This document shows, piece by piece, positions 43,865 through 53,729 of a stretch of DNA of 64,000 nt. A program made the translations under genes and the position numbers. The notes beneath the pieces were generated by a model. It saw nothing but the letters and a program-made list of their open reading frames with translations, was not told the origin of the DNA and made no database searches. Every line of letters starts with the position of its first letter. The first letter of the stretch is position 1. Origin of the DNA: Candidatus Poribacteria bacterium (GTDB lineage Bacteria > Poribacteria > WGA-4E > PCPOR2b); assembly GCA_022822005.1 (NCBI GenBank), contig JAJECO010000096.1, forward strand, positions 1 to 64,000, in the 5' to 3' direction.

Positions 43865-44566
43865 ATGGCTGAACAGATTCTTTTTATTATTTTTGGAATA
43901 CTCGCTGTTGGTTCTGCGATATGCGTCATCGCATTTAAGAATCCGATCCACAGTGCACTGGCGTTGGTCTTGACCTTCTTTTCATTGGCAGGGCTATTTA
44001 TCTCGCTGGGAGCGTACTTTGTCGCCGCCGTGCAGGTAATTGTCTATGCTGGCGCGATTATGGTGCTATTCCTGTTTGTGATTATGTTGCTCAATTTGGG
44101 GAGGCTTCAAGCAGCACGGCAAATCAACAAGGCAAAGGTGTTCGCCGTCATTGTAGGAATTATATTGGCAGCAGAAGCCATTTACATCGGAATCAGAGTG
44201 TATGACGGCACTGCTGTTTCCCCTTCTCAGGCGGGAAGCGCAGTTGTTGGTGCAGCAATTACTACAGAACAACTGGACCAGATCGCCACGCTTGAATCCA
44301 CCTACCAACTTGACCGTGCAGAGATCAATAGTACCTACGTGCCGAAGATCGCCGAACAAAAAAGTACAGTAGAAACACTCACCGCAAGTGAGGCAAATCA
44401 ACTCATCGAAAAGCTTCAGGGAGAGATGGGCAAACCTGACCGTATTGGGACAGTACTCTTTACCAAGTTCTTGTTGCCTTTTGAGGTAACATCGCTTATA
44501 TTGCTTGCAGCTTTAATCGGTGTTATTGTGCTCGTTAAACGTGAAGATCCAGACACAGCTGCCTAA
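43865..44566 (+). CDS. nuoJ: NADH-quinone oxidoreductase subunit J
   Basis: A 233-residue membrane subunit with five expected helices. NPIHSALALVLTFFSLAGLF and VIVYAGAIMVLFLFVIMLL (including the pi-bulge helix) are conserved. A hydrophilic segment of about 70 residues (about 115-190, LDQIATLESTYQLDRAEIN and on) is inserted before the last helix and looks like a coiled coil. AAAGGA precedes the ATG. Confidence 0.95.
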   Translation: MAEQILFIIFGILAVGSAICVIAFKNPIHSALALVLTFFSLAGLFISLGAYFVAAVQVIVYAGAIMVLFLFVIMLLNLGRLQAARQINKAKVFAVIVGIILAAEAIYIGIRVYDGTAVSPSQAGSAVVGAAITTEQLDQIATLESTYQLDRAEINSTYVPKIAEQKSTVETLTASEANQLIEKLQGEMGKPDRIGTVLFTKFLLPFEVTSLILLAALIGVIVLVKREDPDTAA

Positions 44567-44587
44567 TGGCAAACTGGGGATTGAAAT

Positions 44588-44887
44588 ATGGCTTTGCAAT
44601 ACTATCTCATTTTAAGCGCGCTGCTCTTTACTATCGGGGTAATCGGTGTCCTCATCCGAAGAAATGCAATCATTATCTTTATGTGCATCGAACTAATGCT
44701 TAACGCGGCAAATCTCGCTTTCGTCGCAATCGGTCGAGAGTTGGGGGACGCGTCAGGACAGATCTTCGTGTTCTTCGTTATGACTGTCGCTGCCGCCGAA
44801 GTTGCCATTGGACTTGCTATTATCGTGAGCGTTTTCAGACATCGCGAGACAATTAATATCGATGAAATCAACACGATGAAGGGATAG
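44588..44887 (+). CDS. nuoK: NADH-quinone oxidoreductase subunit K
   Basis: A 99-residue, three-helix Mrp-antiporter-like subunit. [16 protein letters not shown] holds the key Glu of the proton path, and [17 protein letters not shown] the second one. Standard length. It is 21 bp after nuoJ and 11 bp before nuoL. Confidence 0.97.
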   Translation: MALQYYLILSALLFTIGVIGVLIRRNAIIIFMCIELMLNAANLAFVAIGRELGDASGQIFVFFVMTVAAAEVAIGLAIIVSVFRHRETINIDEINTMKG

Positions 44888-44898
44888 GCACATCTGAA

Positions 44899-46785
44899 AT
44901 GTCGAAAGACCTAATAACTTTACTTCTGATTTCGCCACTGATTGGATTTCTAATCAACGGGTTGTTCGGGAAGTGGCTGAAAAATGTGAGTGGTTGGATC
45001 GCGTCTCTTGCGGTGCTAATACCATTCATTATCAGCGCATTCTTCGTATTTCCCGCCGTACGCGGCGGTGGAGAACTCAAGGCAATGCTCTACGAATGGA
45101 TCCCGATCGAATCTCTTAATATCGGTTTTCATGTTGATGCACTGACTACGGTGATGCTCCTTGTCATCACAGGGGTTGGCTTCCTCATCCATATCTATTC
45201 AATCGGCTATATGAGCCATGATTCGGGAAGAGCGCGCTACTTTGCCTATCTCAACCTGTTTGTGTTTGCCATGTTAATCCTCGTTTTGGGGAATAATTAT
45301 CTGATGATGTTCATCGGTTGGGAGGGAGTTGGACTCTGTTCGTATCTACTAATCGGTTTCTGGTTCGACAGAAAATCCGCTACCGACGCTGGCAAGAAAG
45401 CTTTCATCGTCAATCGAATCGGTGATTTCGGATTTCTGCTTGGGATGTTCACACTGTTTGCAGCGTTTGGCACACTGAATTTTGACCAAGTTTTTGGGCT
45501 CGCAGAAACTAACACCTATGAGCAGGTTTTCGGGGCAAGCACACTTATCGTTGCAACCCTGCTACTCTTCATCGGCGCCGTGGGCAAATCCGCACAAATT
45601 CCTCTCTACGTCTGGCTCCCCGACGCAATGGAAGGTCCAACCCCTGTTAGTGCGTTGATTCATGCTGCCACGATGGTTACGGCTGGTGTTTATATGGTCG
45701 CGCGCTCATCAATCCTATTCAATCTCGCTCACACAGGTGTTGTCGTCGCATGGATTGGTGTTCTCACTGCCCTGTTTGCCGCAACAATGGCATTAGCCGC
45801 AAATGATATCAAACGCGTCCTAGCATATTCTACTGTAAGTCAACTCGGTTATATGTTCGTGGGTGTGGGAGTTGGTGCTTATGCCTCTGGAATTTTCCAC
45901 CTGATGACACACGCTTTCTTCAAAGGGTTGATGTTCCTCACAGCTGGCAGCGTGATGCACGCTTTGTCAGATGAACTCGATATGCGGAAGATGGGCGGAC
46001 TGAGATCAAAACTGCCGATTACCTATTGGACATTCCTCATCGGTGCCCTTGCAATCGCGGGGTTCCCACTCTTGAGCGGCTTCTGGAGTAAAGATGAAAT
46101 TCTACACAACGCTTGGGATAGTGGACATCAAATAATTTTCGGGATTGGGCTGCTGACAGCGTTCCTAACAGCGTTCTATATGTTCCGCTTGATCTTTGTA
46201 GTCTTTCACGGCGAGTCACGAGTTGATTCAGAGGTTGAATCGCATCTCCACGAATCCCCGCCAGTGATGTGGATTCCACTCGTGTTGTTAGCAATTCCAT
46301 CTCTAATTATCGGCGCAATCGTCGGCTGGGGCGGAGAGCATAGTGCGATTCATAATTTCTTGAAAGGTGTAACAGGATTCGTCGCACATCACGGAAAAGC
46401 AGAGCACAGCAATCCAGTTCCTTTTATGATCATCTCATCAATTGTTGGCATTGCAGGTATTCTGGTGGCTTGGTTCATATATCGCAGCAAAACACCTGTC
46501 AGTGAACCGACAAATCCGCTGCACAAACTCCTCGCTAACAAATATTACGTCGACGAAATCTATAACGCGGTTATTGTCCAGCCGATACGGGGCGTATCCC
46601 ACTACCTATTCTGGAAGATCATGGATGTCGGCATCATTGACGGTCTTGTGAACCTAACCGCATTCATCATCCGCGGAATTGGCGGCTCGATCCGCCGCCT
46701 CCAGACGGGTGTAGTCCAAGCCTACGTTGTGTCAATGGTCATCGGCATCATCATTTTCTTGGGGTATTATCTGTTTATTCGATGA
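44899..46785 (+). CDS. nuoL: NADH-quinone oxidoreductase subunit L
   Basis: A 628-residue antiporter-like subunit with about 16 helices, including the long lateral helix. IGWEGVGLCSYLLIGFW, QIPLYVWLPDAMEGPTPVSALIHAATMV, DIKRVLAYSTVSQLGYM and the final helix are intact. Segment RVDSEVESHLHESPPVM is the usual hydrophilic loop. Length is standard. Confidence 0.97.
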   Translation: MSKDLITLLLISPLIGFLINGLFGKWLKNVSGWIASLAVLIPFIISAFFVFPAVRGGGELKAMLYEWIPIESLNIGFHVDALTTVMLLVITGVGFLIHIYSIGYMSHDSGRARYFAYLNLFVFAMLILVLGNNYLMMFIGWEGVGLCSYLLIGFWFDRKSATDAGKKAFIVNRIGDFGFLLGMFTLFAAFGTLNFDQVFGLAETNTYEQVFGASTLIVATLLLFIGAVGKSAQIPLYVWLPDAMEGPTPVSALIHAATMVTAGVYMVARSSILFNLAHTGVVVAWIGVLTALFAATMALAANDIKRVLAYSTVSQLGYMFVGVGVGAYASGIFHLMTHAFFKGLMFLTAGSVMHALSDELDMRKMGGLRSKLPITYWTFLIGALAIAGFPLLSGFWSKDEILHNAWDSGHQIIFGIGLLTAFLTAFYMFRLIFVVFHGESRVDSEVESHLHESPPVMWIPLVLLAIPSLIIGAIVGWGGEHSAIHNFLKGVTGFVAHHGKAEHSNPVPFMIISSIVGIAGILVAWFIYRSKTPVSEPTNPLHKLLANKYYVDEIYNAVIVQPIRGVSHYLFWKIMDVGIIDGLVNLTAFIIRGIGGSIRRLQTGVVQAYVVSMVIGIIIFLGYYLFIR

Positions 46786-46881
46786 AAGGTATTAGCGACA
46801 CTTATCAACCAACACTAACTTTCATGAATCGCGAAATGTAGTAATCTTTACATTTCACCTATTAGACCCCGGAGGTTATAC

Positions 46882-48420
46882 TTGTTACTTTCCGCAGTTA
46901 TCTTTTTACCATTGCTCGGCGCGATCTTAATAGCGCTTGCGAGGCACATCTTAGGTGAGTCAGGGCTTAAATGGATTGCCCTGATTATTACACTGCTCAC
47001 CTTTGTTGTGTCGCTATCGCTCTACAGCGGGTTTAACGCAGACACGCATGAAATGCAGTTTAAGGAGGAACGGACCTGGATCGAGGGACTTGGCATAAGC
47101 TACCACCTCGGTATTGATGGCATCTCGCTCTGGTTAATTCTGTTGACCACTTTTATGACGCCGATTTGTGTTCTGGCAGCATGGAATTCGATAGAAAAAG
47201 GCACCAGTGGATTCATGATTTCCTTGCTCATGCTTGAAACGGCAATGCTCGGTGTGTTTTGTGCCTTAGACCTCTTCCTCTTTTTTGTGTTTTGGGAGGC
47301 GATGCTCATCCCGATGTATCTACTGATTGGCATCTGGGGTGGACATCGGCGCATCTATGCAACAATCAAGTTTGTGTTATACACAATGGCGGGCAGCGCG
47401 TTGATGCTTGTTGGGATTTTATATCTCTACTTCCAAAACGACAATAGTTTTAACCTCATGACGTTGCACGGCAGAACATTATCACATCAGAATTTGTTAT
47501 TCTTGGCGTTCTTCATCGCCTTCGCCATCAAAGTGCCGCTTTTCCCGTTCCACACATGGCTTCCTGATGCACACGTTGAAGCACCCACGGTTGGCAGTGT
47601 TATCCTCGCAGGGGTATTGCTCAAAATGGGAACATACGGTATCGTGCGCTTCTGCATGCCACTTTTCCCGGAGGGCGTCGCGGCGTATACACCCCTTATC
47701 GTAACCCTGTCTGTGATTGGTATAATTTACGGCGCATTGGTCGCAATGGTGCAGCCAGACCTTAAAAAACTGGTCGCCTATTCGAGTGTGAGTCATTTGG
47801 GGTTTGTTGTGCTTGGACTTTTCGCCCTTAACCACCATGGAGTACAGGGCGGTATCCTCCAAATGATAAATCATGGGTTAAGCACCGGCGCCCTCTTCCT
47901 ACTTGTTGGGATGATTTATGAACGCCGACATACCCGTATGATTGCCGACTTTGGTGGACTGTCAAAACAGATGCCAATCTTCGCCGTATTCTTTATGATT
48001 GCTACGCTTTCATCAATCGGCTTGCCCGGCTTAAACGGATTTGTAGGCGAGTTTATGATTCTGCTCGGCGGCTTCATGTCCGATTCATTCTCTAAAGTGT
48101 ATGCCATTATCGCTGCCACCGGTGTTATTTTGGCAGCGGTATATATGCTCTGGATGTTCCAGCGCGTCATGTTTGGCAAACTCGATAACCCGAAAAATCA
48201 AACCCTGACCGATTTGAGTCTGCGCGAAATCGTTGTACTAGTCCCAATAGTGGTGTTCATCGTTTGGATTGGCGTTTATCCCAAACCATTCCTGAGCCGG
48301 ATGGAAAAATCGGTCGATCAGGTATTACAACAGAGCAGATCCACGGCGGCAGTAAAGGCAGCTGCTCCCGCAATCGTACTGGACACCACAACACGAGAGG
48401 CAAAAAAGATTGACGAATAA
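46882..48420 (+). CDS. nuoM: NADH-quinone oxidoreductase subunit M
   Basis: A 512-residue antiporter-like subunit with about 14 helices. [37 protein letters not shown] and [17 protein letters not shown] are characteristic. It begins with TTG at 46882, behind a perfect GGAGGT (46871-46876). The antiporter gene starts 11 bases before its stop, implying coupling. Confidence 0.97.
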   Translation: MLLSAVIFLPLLGAILIALARHILGESGLKWIALIITLLTFVVSLSLYSGFNADTHEMQFKEERTWIEGLGISYHLGIDGISLWLILLTTFMTPICVLAAWNSIEKGTSGFMISLLMLETAMLGVFCALDLFLFFVFWEAMLIPMYLLIGIWGGHRRIYATIKFVLYTMAGSALMLVGILYLYFQNDNSFNLMTLHGRTLSHQNLLFLAFFIAFAIKVPLFPFHTWLPDAHVEAPTVGSVILAGVLLKMGTYGIVRFCMPLFPEGVAAYTPLIVTLSVIGIIYGALVAMVQPDLKKLVAYSSVSHLGFVVLGLFALNHHGVQGGILQMINHGLSTGALFLLVGMIYERRHTRMIADFGGLSKQMPIFAVFFMIATLSSIGLPGLNGFVGEFMILLGGFMSDSFSKVYAIIAATGVILAAVYMLWMFQRVMFGKLDNPKNQTLTDLSLREIVVLVPIVVFIVWIGVYPKPFLSRMEKSVDQVLQQSRSTAAVKAAAPAIVLDTTTREAKKIDE

Positions 48421-50221
48421 ACACCTATTTTTTCTGTTGGCACTCCTCGGTGCCATCGCACTTACCCTTCTCCCGATAACTGGTTTTGCAGCCGCCGCAG
48501 GCGGTGATGGACACGATGATCACAGTGACGGGCACGACGACCACACCAGTCATCACGGTGTTGATGGATCGAAATTACCCCTCTGGAGCATCATTCCGTT
48601 TGTTGGGATGCTGCTCTCTATTGCAATTGTCCCACTGATTAACTTCCATTTCTGGGAACATAACTACGGGAAATTCTCGTTAGCGTGGATTGCCATTTTC
48701 TCTGTCCCCTTCCTTATCGCCTACAAAGCTGATGGGTGGTATGAGATTGTCCATATCGTCCTGCTCGATTATATCCCCTTTATCATCTTATTGACTGCAC
48801 TTTTTACATGTGCAGGTGGAATTTGTCTGAAAGGCTCCTTGCGAGGATCGCCCGTCGTAAATACCGTACTGATCGCCATAGGAACCGCCTTGGCAAGTTG
48901 GATGGGAACAACGGGGGCAGCAATGCTGCTGATTCGGCCGATACTTCGCGCGAACGAATGGCGTAAGCATCGCGTTCATGTTGTCGTCTTCTTTATATTT
49001 CTTGTAGCCAATATCGGTGGCTCGCTGACACCGTTGGGTGATCCGCCGCTATTTCTCGGATTCCTCAAAGGCATTGACTTCTTCTGGACAATGGCATTGC
49101 TCCCTGCAATGTTACCGGTGGCAATCTTACTGCTGATTATATTCTTCATTTTCGACACAGTCCTGTTCAAAAAAGAGGGCGAACCGCCGGACGATGGAGA
49201 AAAAGAACCACTTCGTCTTGAGGGAGTTTGGAATTTTGTGTTAATTGCTGGTATCATCGGAGCGATCCTGTGGTCCAAATCACTCGCTGATGGTCCTTTC
49301 AAAGATCATTCGGTTGCAGAGAAAATGGCACCGCAAATCAAAACCGCCGAAGAGAAGATGGCTACCACAAAGGAAAAACTCGAAACGTACGTCAAGGCAC
49401 GCGAAAATGACACAACAGTAAAATTTGACAAATCCAATCAAGAATACTATGAATTGCGCGGAAACCACCTACATGCTAAGGCTGAAGTCAATCGCTTGCG
49501 CGCCCAAAAGTCACACGATGAAAATCGTGGTATCTCAATCTTCGGCGTAACCGTACCCTACTTTAACTTAGTGCGAGATGGCTTGCTGATCTTGATCGCA
49601 TTCATCAGTCTACTGTACACGCCAATGTATACCGTTTCACCAAGACATGATAGCGAGCACGAACATGATCATCCAGAACACGAGGATCATGCCCACGAAC
49701 ATCACCTACCTGACGCAAGCCTGTTGGAAACAAATGTCCGTGCAGCGAACGGTTTTACATGGGGTCCAATCCTTGAGGTCGCCAAACTCTTTATCGGTAT
49801 CTTCATCTGTATGATTCCAGCCCTGAAGATTTTACAAGCGGGTATTGACGGGAGCCTCAGTACTGTCGTACTCGCCGTTCAGACAACAACCAATGATCCG
49901 GTCAATGCGATGTATTTCTGGTTGACAGGCGTACTCTCAAGTTTCCTAGACAACGCCCCGACTTACGTTGTGTTCTTCAACACAGCGGGCGGAGATCCAA
50001 CCTCGCTCATGGGGCCCATGGCGCAGACGCTCTTGGCAATCAGTTGCGGTGCGGTCTTTATGGGAGCTATGACCTACATCGGTAACGCACCAAACTTTAT
50101 GGTCAAAGCGATTGCTGAAGAAAACGGCATCAGGATGCCAAGTTTCTTCGGATACATGATTTGGTCAGTGGCAATTTTGGTTCCCATATTTGTGATTGTA
50201 ACATTTGTGTTCTTTGTGTAA
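48410..50221 (+). CDS. NhaD-like sodium:proton antiporter (ArsB/NhaD superfamily)
   Basis: A 603-residue transporter of the ion transporter superfamily. The diagnostic segments are [34 protein letters not shown] and [15 protein letters not shown] with the second [15 protein letters not shown]. It has about 12-13 helices, a cleavable or anchor N-terminus, and two His/Asp/Glu-rich loops (about 33-50 and 414-438). A long charged loop with coiled-coil character lies at about 300-370. It starts with TTG at 48410, inside the nuoM end, with GAGAGG upstream. Its place between nuoM and nuoN suggests it trades Na+ and H+ alongside complex I. Confidence 0.9.
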   Translation: MTNKHLFFLLALLGAIALTLLPITGFAAAAGGDGHDDHSDGHDDHTSHHGVDGSKLPLWSIIPFVGMLLSIAIVPLINFHFWEHNYGKFSLAWIAIFSVPFLIAYKADGWYEIVHIVLLDYIPFIILLTALFTCAGGICLKGSLRGSPVVNTVLIAIGTALASWMGTTGAAMLLIRPILRANEWRKHRVHVVVFFIFLVANIGGSLTPLGDPPLFLGFLKGIDFFWTMALLPAMLPVAILLLIIFFIFDTVLFKKEGEPPDDGEKEPLRLEGVWNFVLIAGIIGAILWSKSLADGPFKDHSVAEKMAPQIKTAEEKMATTKEKLETYVKARENDTTVKFDKSNQEYYELRGNHLHAKAEVNRLRAQKSHDENRGISIFGVTVPYFNLVRDGLLILIAFISLLYTPMYTVSPRHDSEHEHDHPEHEDHAHEHHLPDASLLETNVRAANGFTWGPILEVAKLFIGIFICMIPALKILQAGIDGSLSTVVLAVQTTTNDPVNAMYFWLTGVLSSFLDNAPTYVVFFNTAGGDPTSLMGPMAQTLLAISCGAVFMGAMTYIGNAPNFMVKAIAEENGIRMPSFFGYMIWSVAILVPIFVIVTFVFFV

Positions 50222-50260
50222 GGATGAACTTACCTGTTCATCTAAGATTGGAGGCTTTGA

Positions 50261-51691
50261 ATGACAATTAACTGGCAATTGTTGATGCCCGAATTGATCA
50301 TTATTTTGACCTTTATCCTCGTTGCAATTTTTGATCTGTTCAATTCGATTCAAAAGACGGTTGCCGCTTGGCTCACGATTGTTGGCTGTGCCATCGCCCT
50401 ATATGTTTCGATCGATATGCTGCAAGTTGGCATGGAAGGCACAGAATTTAGCAATATGATCCAAGTCGATAAATATTCTCTCTTTTTCAATGTCATATTC
50501 CTTGTCTCAACAATCTTGGTTGTTCTCATTTCAATGAACTACCTAGGACGTACGGATAGACGACAGGGGGAATATTACCTGTTAATCCTTTTGGCAACAT
50601 TGGGCATGATGTTAATGGCGTCGGGCAATGAGTTAATTGTTGTCTTCCTTGGCTTAGAATTGATGTCGCTATCGCTATACGTCCTAGCCGGTTACTTCCA
50701 GCGGAGCATGGCGTCGAGCGAAGCCGGAATGAAATATCTGCTGCTTGGTGCATTTGCTAGCGGATTCTTTCTATACGGCATCGCGCTAATTTATGGAGGC
50801 GCCGGAACAACGAGTATTCCTAAAATCGCTTCCGCCATAACTGTCAATGCAACGTCACCGCTGCTGTTATCTGGTATGTTCCTACTTGTTGTGGGATTCG
50901 GCTTCAAGGTCGCGCTCGTCCCATTTCACCAGTGGGCACCCGATGTCTACGAAGGCGCTCCCACTTCAATCGCCGCGTTTATCTCAGCCGGTCCGAAAGC
51001 TGCGGGCTTTGCCGCTTTCCTAAGAATCTTTTTGGAAGCACTACAGAATATCCAATCCGAATGGATTGTCGTTGTGACAATCCTCGCCGCACTCACGATG
51101 ACCGTCGGCAACTTGGTTGCCATTGCGCAACGAAATATTAAGCGCATGCTCGCTTATTCCAGCATTGCCCATGCCGGATATGTTCTGGTCGGGTTGGCAG
51201 CAGCGAACAAAGATGGAATCTCCAGTGCAATGTTTTATCTGCTGATCTACTGCATCATGAATATCGGGGCATTCGGGGCGGTGATCCTCGCGAGGACGGA
51301 AGACGGCGAAAGCCTCATGATTTCCGATTATGCCGGACTGGGGTTCAAAAAACCGCTGCTCGCTCTATTCATGACACTCATGTTGCTATCCCTCGCCGGG
51401 TTCCCACCAACAGCGGGGTTTGTCGGTAAGTTCTACATTTTCCGATCCGCTGTCGAATCTGGACAGATCTGGCTCGTGATTATCGGCGCAATCAACACAG
51501 CGATTTCTGCGTTCTACTATCTGCGAGTTGTTGTAGCGATGTACATGAGAGAACCGGAAGAGGAACTCGATTTTCACCCTTATCCAAGCCTACTCATCGT
51601 TGCGTTGACCCTCGCAGCAATAGGTGTCGTCCTGATTGGTATTCTGCCGTCATACTTCCTGAGCCCAGCCCAAATTAGCACGTTCTTATAG
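50261..51691 (+). CDS. nuoN: NADH-quinone oxidoreductase subunit N
   Basis: A 476-residue antiporter-like subunit with about 14 helices. FLGLELMSLSLYVLAGY, VALVPFHQWAPDVYEGAPT and NIKRMLAYSSIAHAGYVLVG are diagnostic. GGAGG precedes the ATG. It closes the nuo row; atpZ follows after 18 bp, so complex I and ATP synthase genes could share a transcript. Confidence 0.97.
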   Translation: MTINWQLLMPELIIILTFILVAIFDLFNSIQKTVAAWLTIVGCAIALYVSIDMLQVGMEGTEFSNMIQVDKYSLFFNVIFLVSTILVVLISMNYLGRTDRRQGEYYLLILLATLGMMLMASGNELIVVFLGLELMSLSLYVLAGYFQRSMASSEAGMKYLLLGAFASGFFLYGIALIYGGAGTTSIPKIASAITVNATSPLLLSGMFLLVVGFGFKVALVPFHQWAPDVYEGAPTSIAAFISAGPKAAGFAAFLRIFLEALQNIQSEWIVVVTILAALTMTVGNLVAIAQRNIKRMLAYSSIAHAGYVLVGLAAANKDGISSAMFYLLIYCIMNIGAFGAVILARTEDGESLMISDYAGLGFKKPLLALFMTLMLLSLAGFPPTAGFVGKFYIFRSAVESGQIWLVIIGAINTAISAFYYLRVVVAMYMREPEEELDFHPYPSLLIVALTLAAIGVVLIGILPSYFLSPAQISTFL

Positions 51692-51709
51692 GGACATGGT
51701 AAATTGACA

Positions 51710-51970
51710 ATGCCAAAGTTGATACGGGGTAGCGACTGGAATAGTATGGATCTGGCTTCAATTGGTATCACCCTTGTGTTGGCAATTGGCCTCGGATCTG
51801 GCTTAGGTTGGTGGATCGGTGGAAAACTGGGCAACCAAACAATCGGCTTAATTATCGGCTTTATCATCGGAACTGCGGCAGGATTTATTGAGATGTTTCG
51901 CGCTGTCTCTCGCTGGAACAAGCGTATGGAACACCAAGAAGCTGTAAAAGAGCCGGAAGAGGATTCGTAA
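51710..51970 (+). CDS. atpZ: AtpZ/AtpQ-like membrane protein of the ATP synthase operon
   Basis: An 86-residue protein with two helices joined by a GGKLGN turn (LGWWIGGKLGN). It fits the small AtpZ/AtpI-type proteins that assist ATP synthase c-ring assembly or Mg2+ uptake, and are common in Na+-type ATP synthase operons. The ATG at 51710 is preferred over TTG at 51704. atpI follows after one base. Confidence 0.8.
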   Translation: MPKLIRGSDWNSMDLASIGITLVLAIGLGSGLGWWIGGKLGNQTIGLIIGFIIGTAAGFIEMFRAVSRWNKRMEHQEAVKEPEEDS

Positions 51971-51971
51971 A

Positions 51972-52391
51972 GTGACTGCCCGCGTTCCTTTTGAAATAGA
52001 TGATCGATTTTTACTGCAAGTCTACCGTCTAACAACCGTCCTTGCGCTCATCACAATACCAATCCTTTGGGCGGTGCGGGGTCTACCAGATAGCTTGAGT
52101 TTTGCTATCGGCAGTCTTCTGAGTTTGAGCGCGATTTTGTCATTAGAGTTTATCATCCGTCGCATGGTTAAGCCCGGCAGTTCGCCAGGGACAAAGCGTT
52201 GGCTGGGATTCATCGCGTTAGGAAAGTACACAATCATCTTTGTTGGATTTTATCTCCTGACGAAAGCAAATTGGTTGAAGGTCGTGCCTCTTGCAGCCGG
52301 AATTGGATTGGTGCAGGTTGTAATTATCCTCAAAGCAATCGTGATGATGATAGGTATTCTATCAAAAAATAATTCAACAGGAACTAAATGA
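51972..52391 (+). CDS. atpI: ATP synthase subunit I
   Basis: A 139-residue protein with four helices, a GTG start at 51972, and the position expected of AtpI, directly before atpB. Sequence is poorly conserved, as for the family. It overlaps atpB by four bases (ATGA). Expected role: c-ring assembly. Confidence 0.8.
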   Translation: MTARVPFEIDDRFLLQVYRLTTVLALITIPILWAVRGLPDSLSFAIGSLLSLSAILSLEFIIRRMVKPGSSPGTKRWLGFIALGKYTIIFVGFYLLTKANWLKVVPLAAGIGLVQVVIILKAIVMMIGILSKNNSTGTK

Positions 52392-53230
52392 AGAAGACAT
52401 TTTACACACTATTTTCTATTTTACTCCTTTCGCTACTCGCTTCTACCGTCGGTTTGGCAGCTGAAGAAGCACATCGTTCGTGGTTAAGCCCAATATCAAA
52501 AATTCTTCCGGATGATATAGTGCCAGAACCACAGCGTTGGCATCAGCCGGATCTCATCCCCAACGCTTACTTCATAGTACTGGTTATTGCGCTGCTTTTC
52601 ATCCTCGCAACACGCAAAATTAATCGACTTCCTCAAGGTAAAGGGCAAACACTGCTCGAGTTGTTCGTGGGCGGATTAATCGATTTCTTCGGCGGAATTT
52701 TGGGAGAACATGGGAAGAAATACGTCCCGTTCGTCGGATCATTCTTCATCTTTATCTTATTCTTAAACTATCTTGGCCTCATACCCGGTTTTCAATCTCC
52801 AACAGCAGATCTGAACACCACACTTGCGCTCGGAATAAGCGCAGTAATCGGGGTTCACATCATCGCGATTAAAGAAAATGGGCTGGTTGGCTACCTGAAG
52901 CACTTCATCGGTGATCCACCGTGGTTGGGACCTTTGATGTTTCCGTTACATATCATTGGTGAAGTCGCACGCGCAGGTTCTTTGGCAATTCGGCTTTTTG
53001 GAAATATCTTCGGTGAGGAATCAGTTATTATTAACCTAACCCTTTTGGGACTCGCAATTCCAGCAATCGCCGGGCTTATCCCATGGATGCCAGTTCAGGT
53101 GCCAATGCTGTTTTTCGGGCTATTTGGTGGGTTTCTGCAAGCACTCGTCTTCTCAATTCTCACATCCATTTATATTGTTACGTTCCTAGAACATGATGAA
53201 GAAGGACATGGCGCGGAGGCACATCATTGA
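52388..53230 (+). CDS. atpB: ATP synthase subunit a
   Basis: A 280-residue stator channel subunit. The essential Arg is Arg202 in SLAIRLFGN. NYLGLIPGF and GEVARAGSLAIRLF are conserved. A signal-peptide-like N-terminus (1-24) precedes a short periplasmic segment, as in other a subunits with an N-terminal leader. It ends in a charged EHDEEGHGAEAHH tail. Confidence 0.96.
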   Translation: MKKTFYTLFSILLLSLLASTVGLAAEEAHRSWLSPISKILPDDIVPEPQRWHQPDLIPNAYFIVLVIALLFILATRKINRLPQGKGQTLLELFVGGLIDFFGGILGEHGKKYVPFVGSFFIFILFLNYLGLIPGFQSPTADLNTTLALGISAVIGVHIIAIKENGLVGYLKHFIGDPPWLGPLMFPLHIIGEVARAGSLAIRLFGNIFGEESVIINLTLLGLAIPAIAGLIPWMPVQVPMLFFGLFGGFLQALVFSILTSIYIVTFLEHDEEGHGAEAHH

Positions 53231-53316
53231 TTGATGGGCGATTATCATCGCTCGTTTAACATTGTTTTTAGTTTTCTAATCCCAGTTTTGGGATCAAAAT
53301 TAAAGGAGGAAGTTTC

Positions 53317-53616
53317 ATGATTTATCTCGCAGTTTTAGCTTTTGGAACGGCACTCGGTCTACCGATTGCTGTGATTTTTGCATCTACCGCACAAGCAAGG
53401 GCAACCAGCACCGCTCTTGAAGGTATTGCGCGGCAACCTGAGGCAGCACCTCGGATTCAGACAGCAATGATCATCGGTTTGGCACTTATCGAATCACTCG
53501 TGATCTACTCGCTGCTAATCTTCTTCCTGCTTATGGGAAAACTCCCAGAGGGACAGATGCTTCAAAGCATGATTGAGGCTGATGCTCAGAAACAGGTACA
53601 GACCAGTCATGAATAA
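53317..53616 (+). CDS. atpE: ATP synthase subunit c with Na+-type ligands
   Basis: A 99-residue, two-helix rotor subunit. The ion-binding Glu59 lies in ALIESLVIY and the loop in ARQPEA. Aligned on the loop, Gln26, Glu59, Ser60 and Tyr64 match Q32, E65, S66 and Y70 of the Na+ c ring of Ilyobacter; the Thr at 67 is Leu here. The Gly-rich helix-1 motif is replaced by small Ala/Ser residues (FASTAQARA), with Pro16 in helix 1. A C-terminal extension of about 20 residues follows helix 2. AAAGGAGGA gives it the best ribosome site of the atp genes. Confidence 0.95.
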   Translation: MIYLAVLAFGTALGLPIAVIFASTAQARATSTALEGIARQPEAAPRIQTAMIIGLALIESLVIYSLLIFFLLMGKLPEGQMLQSMIEADAQKQVQTSHE

Positions 53617-53626
53617 GACGTGAAGC

Positions 53627-53675
53627 GTGAAGCGTAAAACGTGATCTTATTAATGTTTTGCGTTTTACGTTTCAC
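53627..53675. repeat. Long stem-loop between atpE and atpF
   Basis: GTGAAGCGTAAAACG (53627-53641) pairs with CGTTTTACGTTTCAC (53661-53675), 15 bp with one G-U pair, around a 19-base loop. A tandem GTGAAGC precedes it. There is no T run to make it a terminator. It could protect the upstream c-subunit mRNA or reduce read-through to atpF. Its style matches GTGAAACGT-type dispersed repeats. Confidence 0.75.
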
Positions 53676-53729
53676 ACGCATTACTTTTCTTAGACTACAT
53701 ACGATCCTCTAACTTCAAGAAAAAGCATA

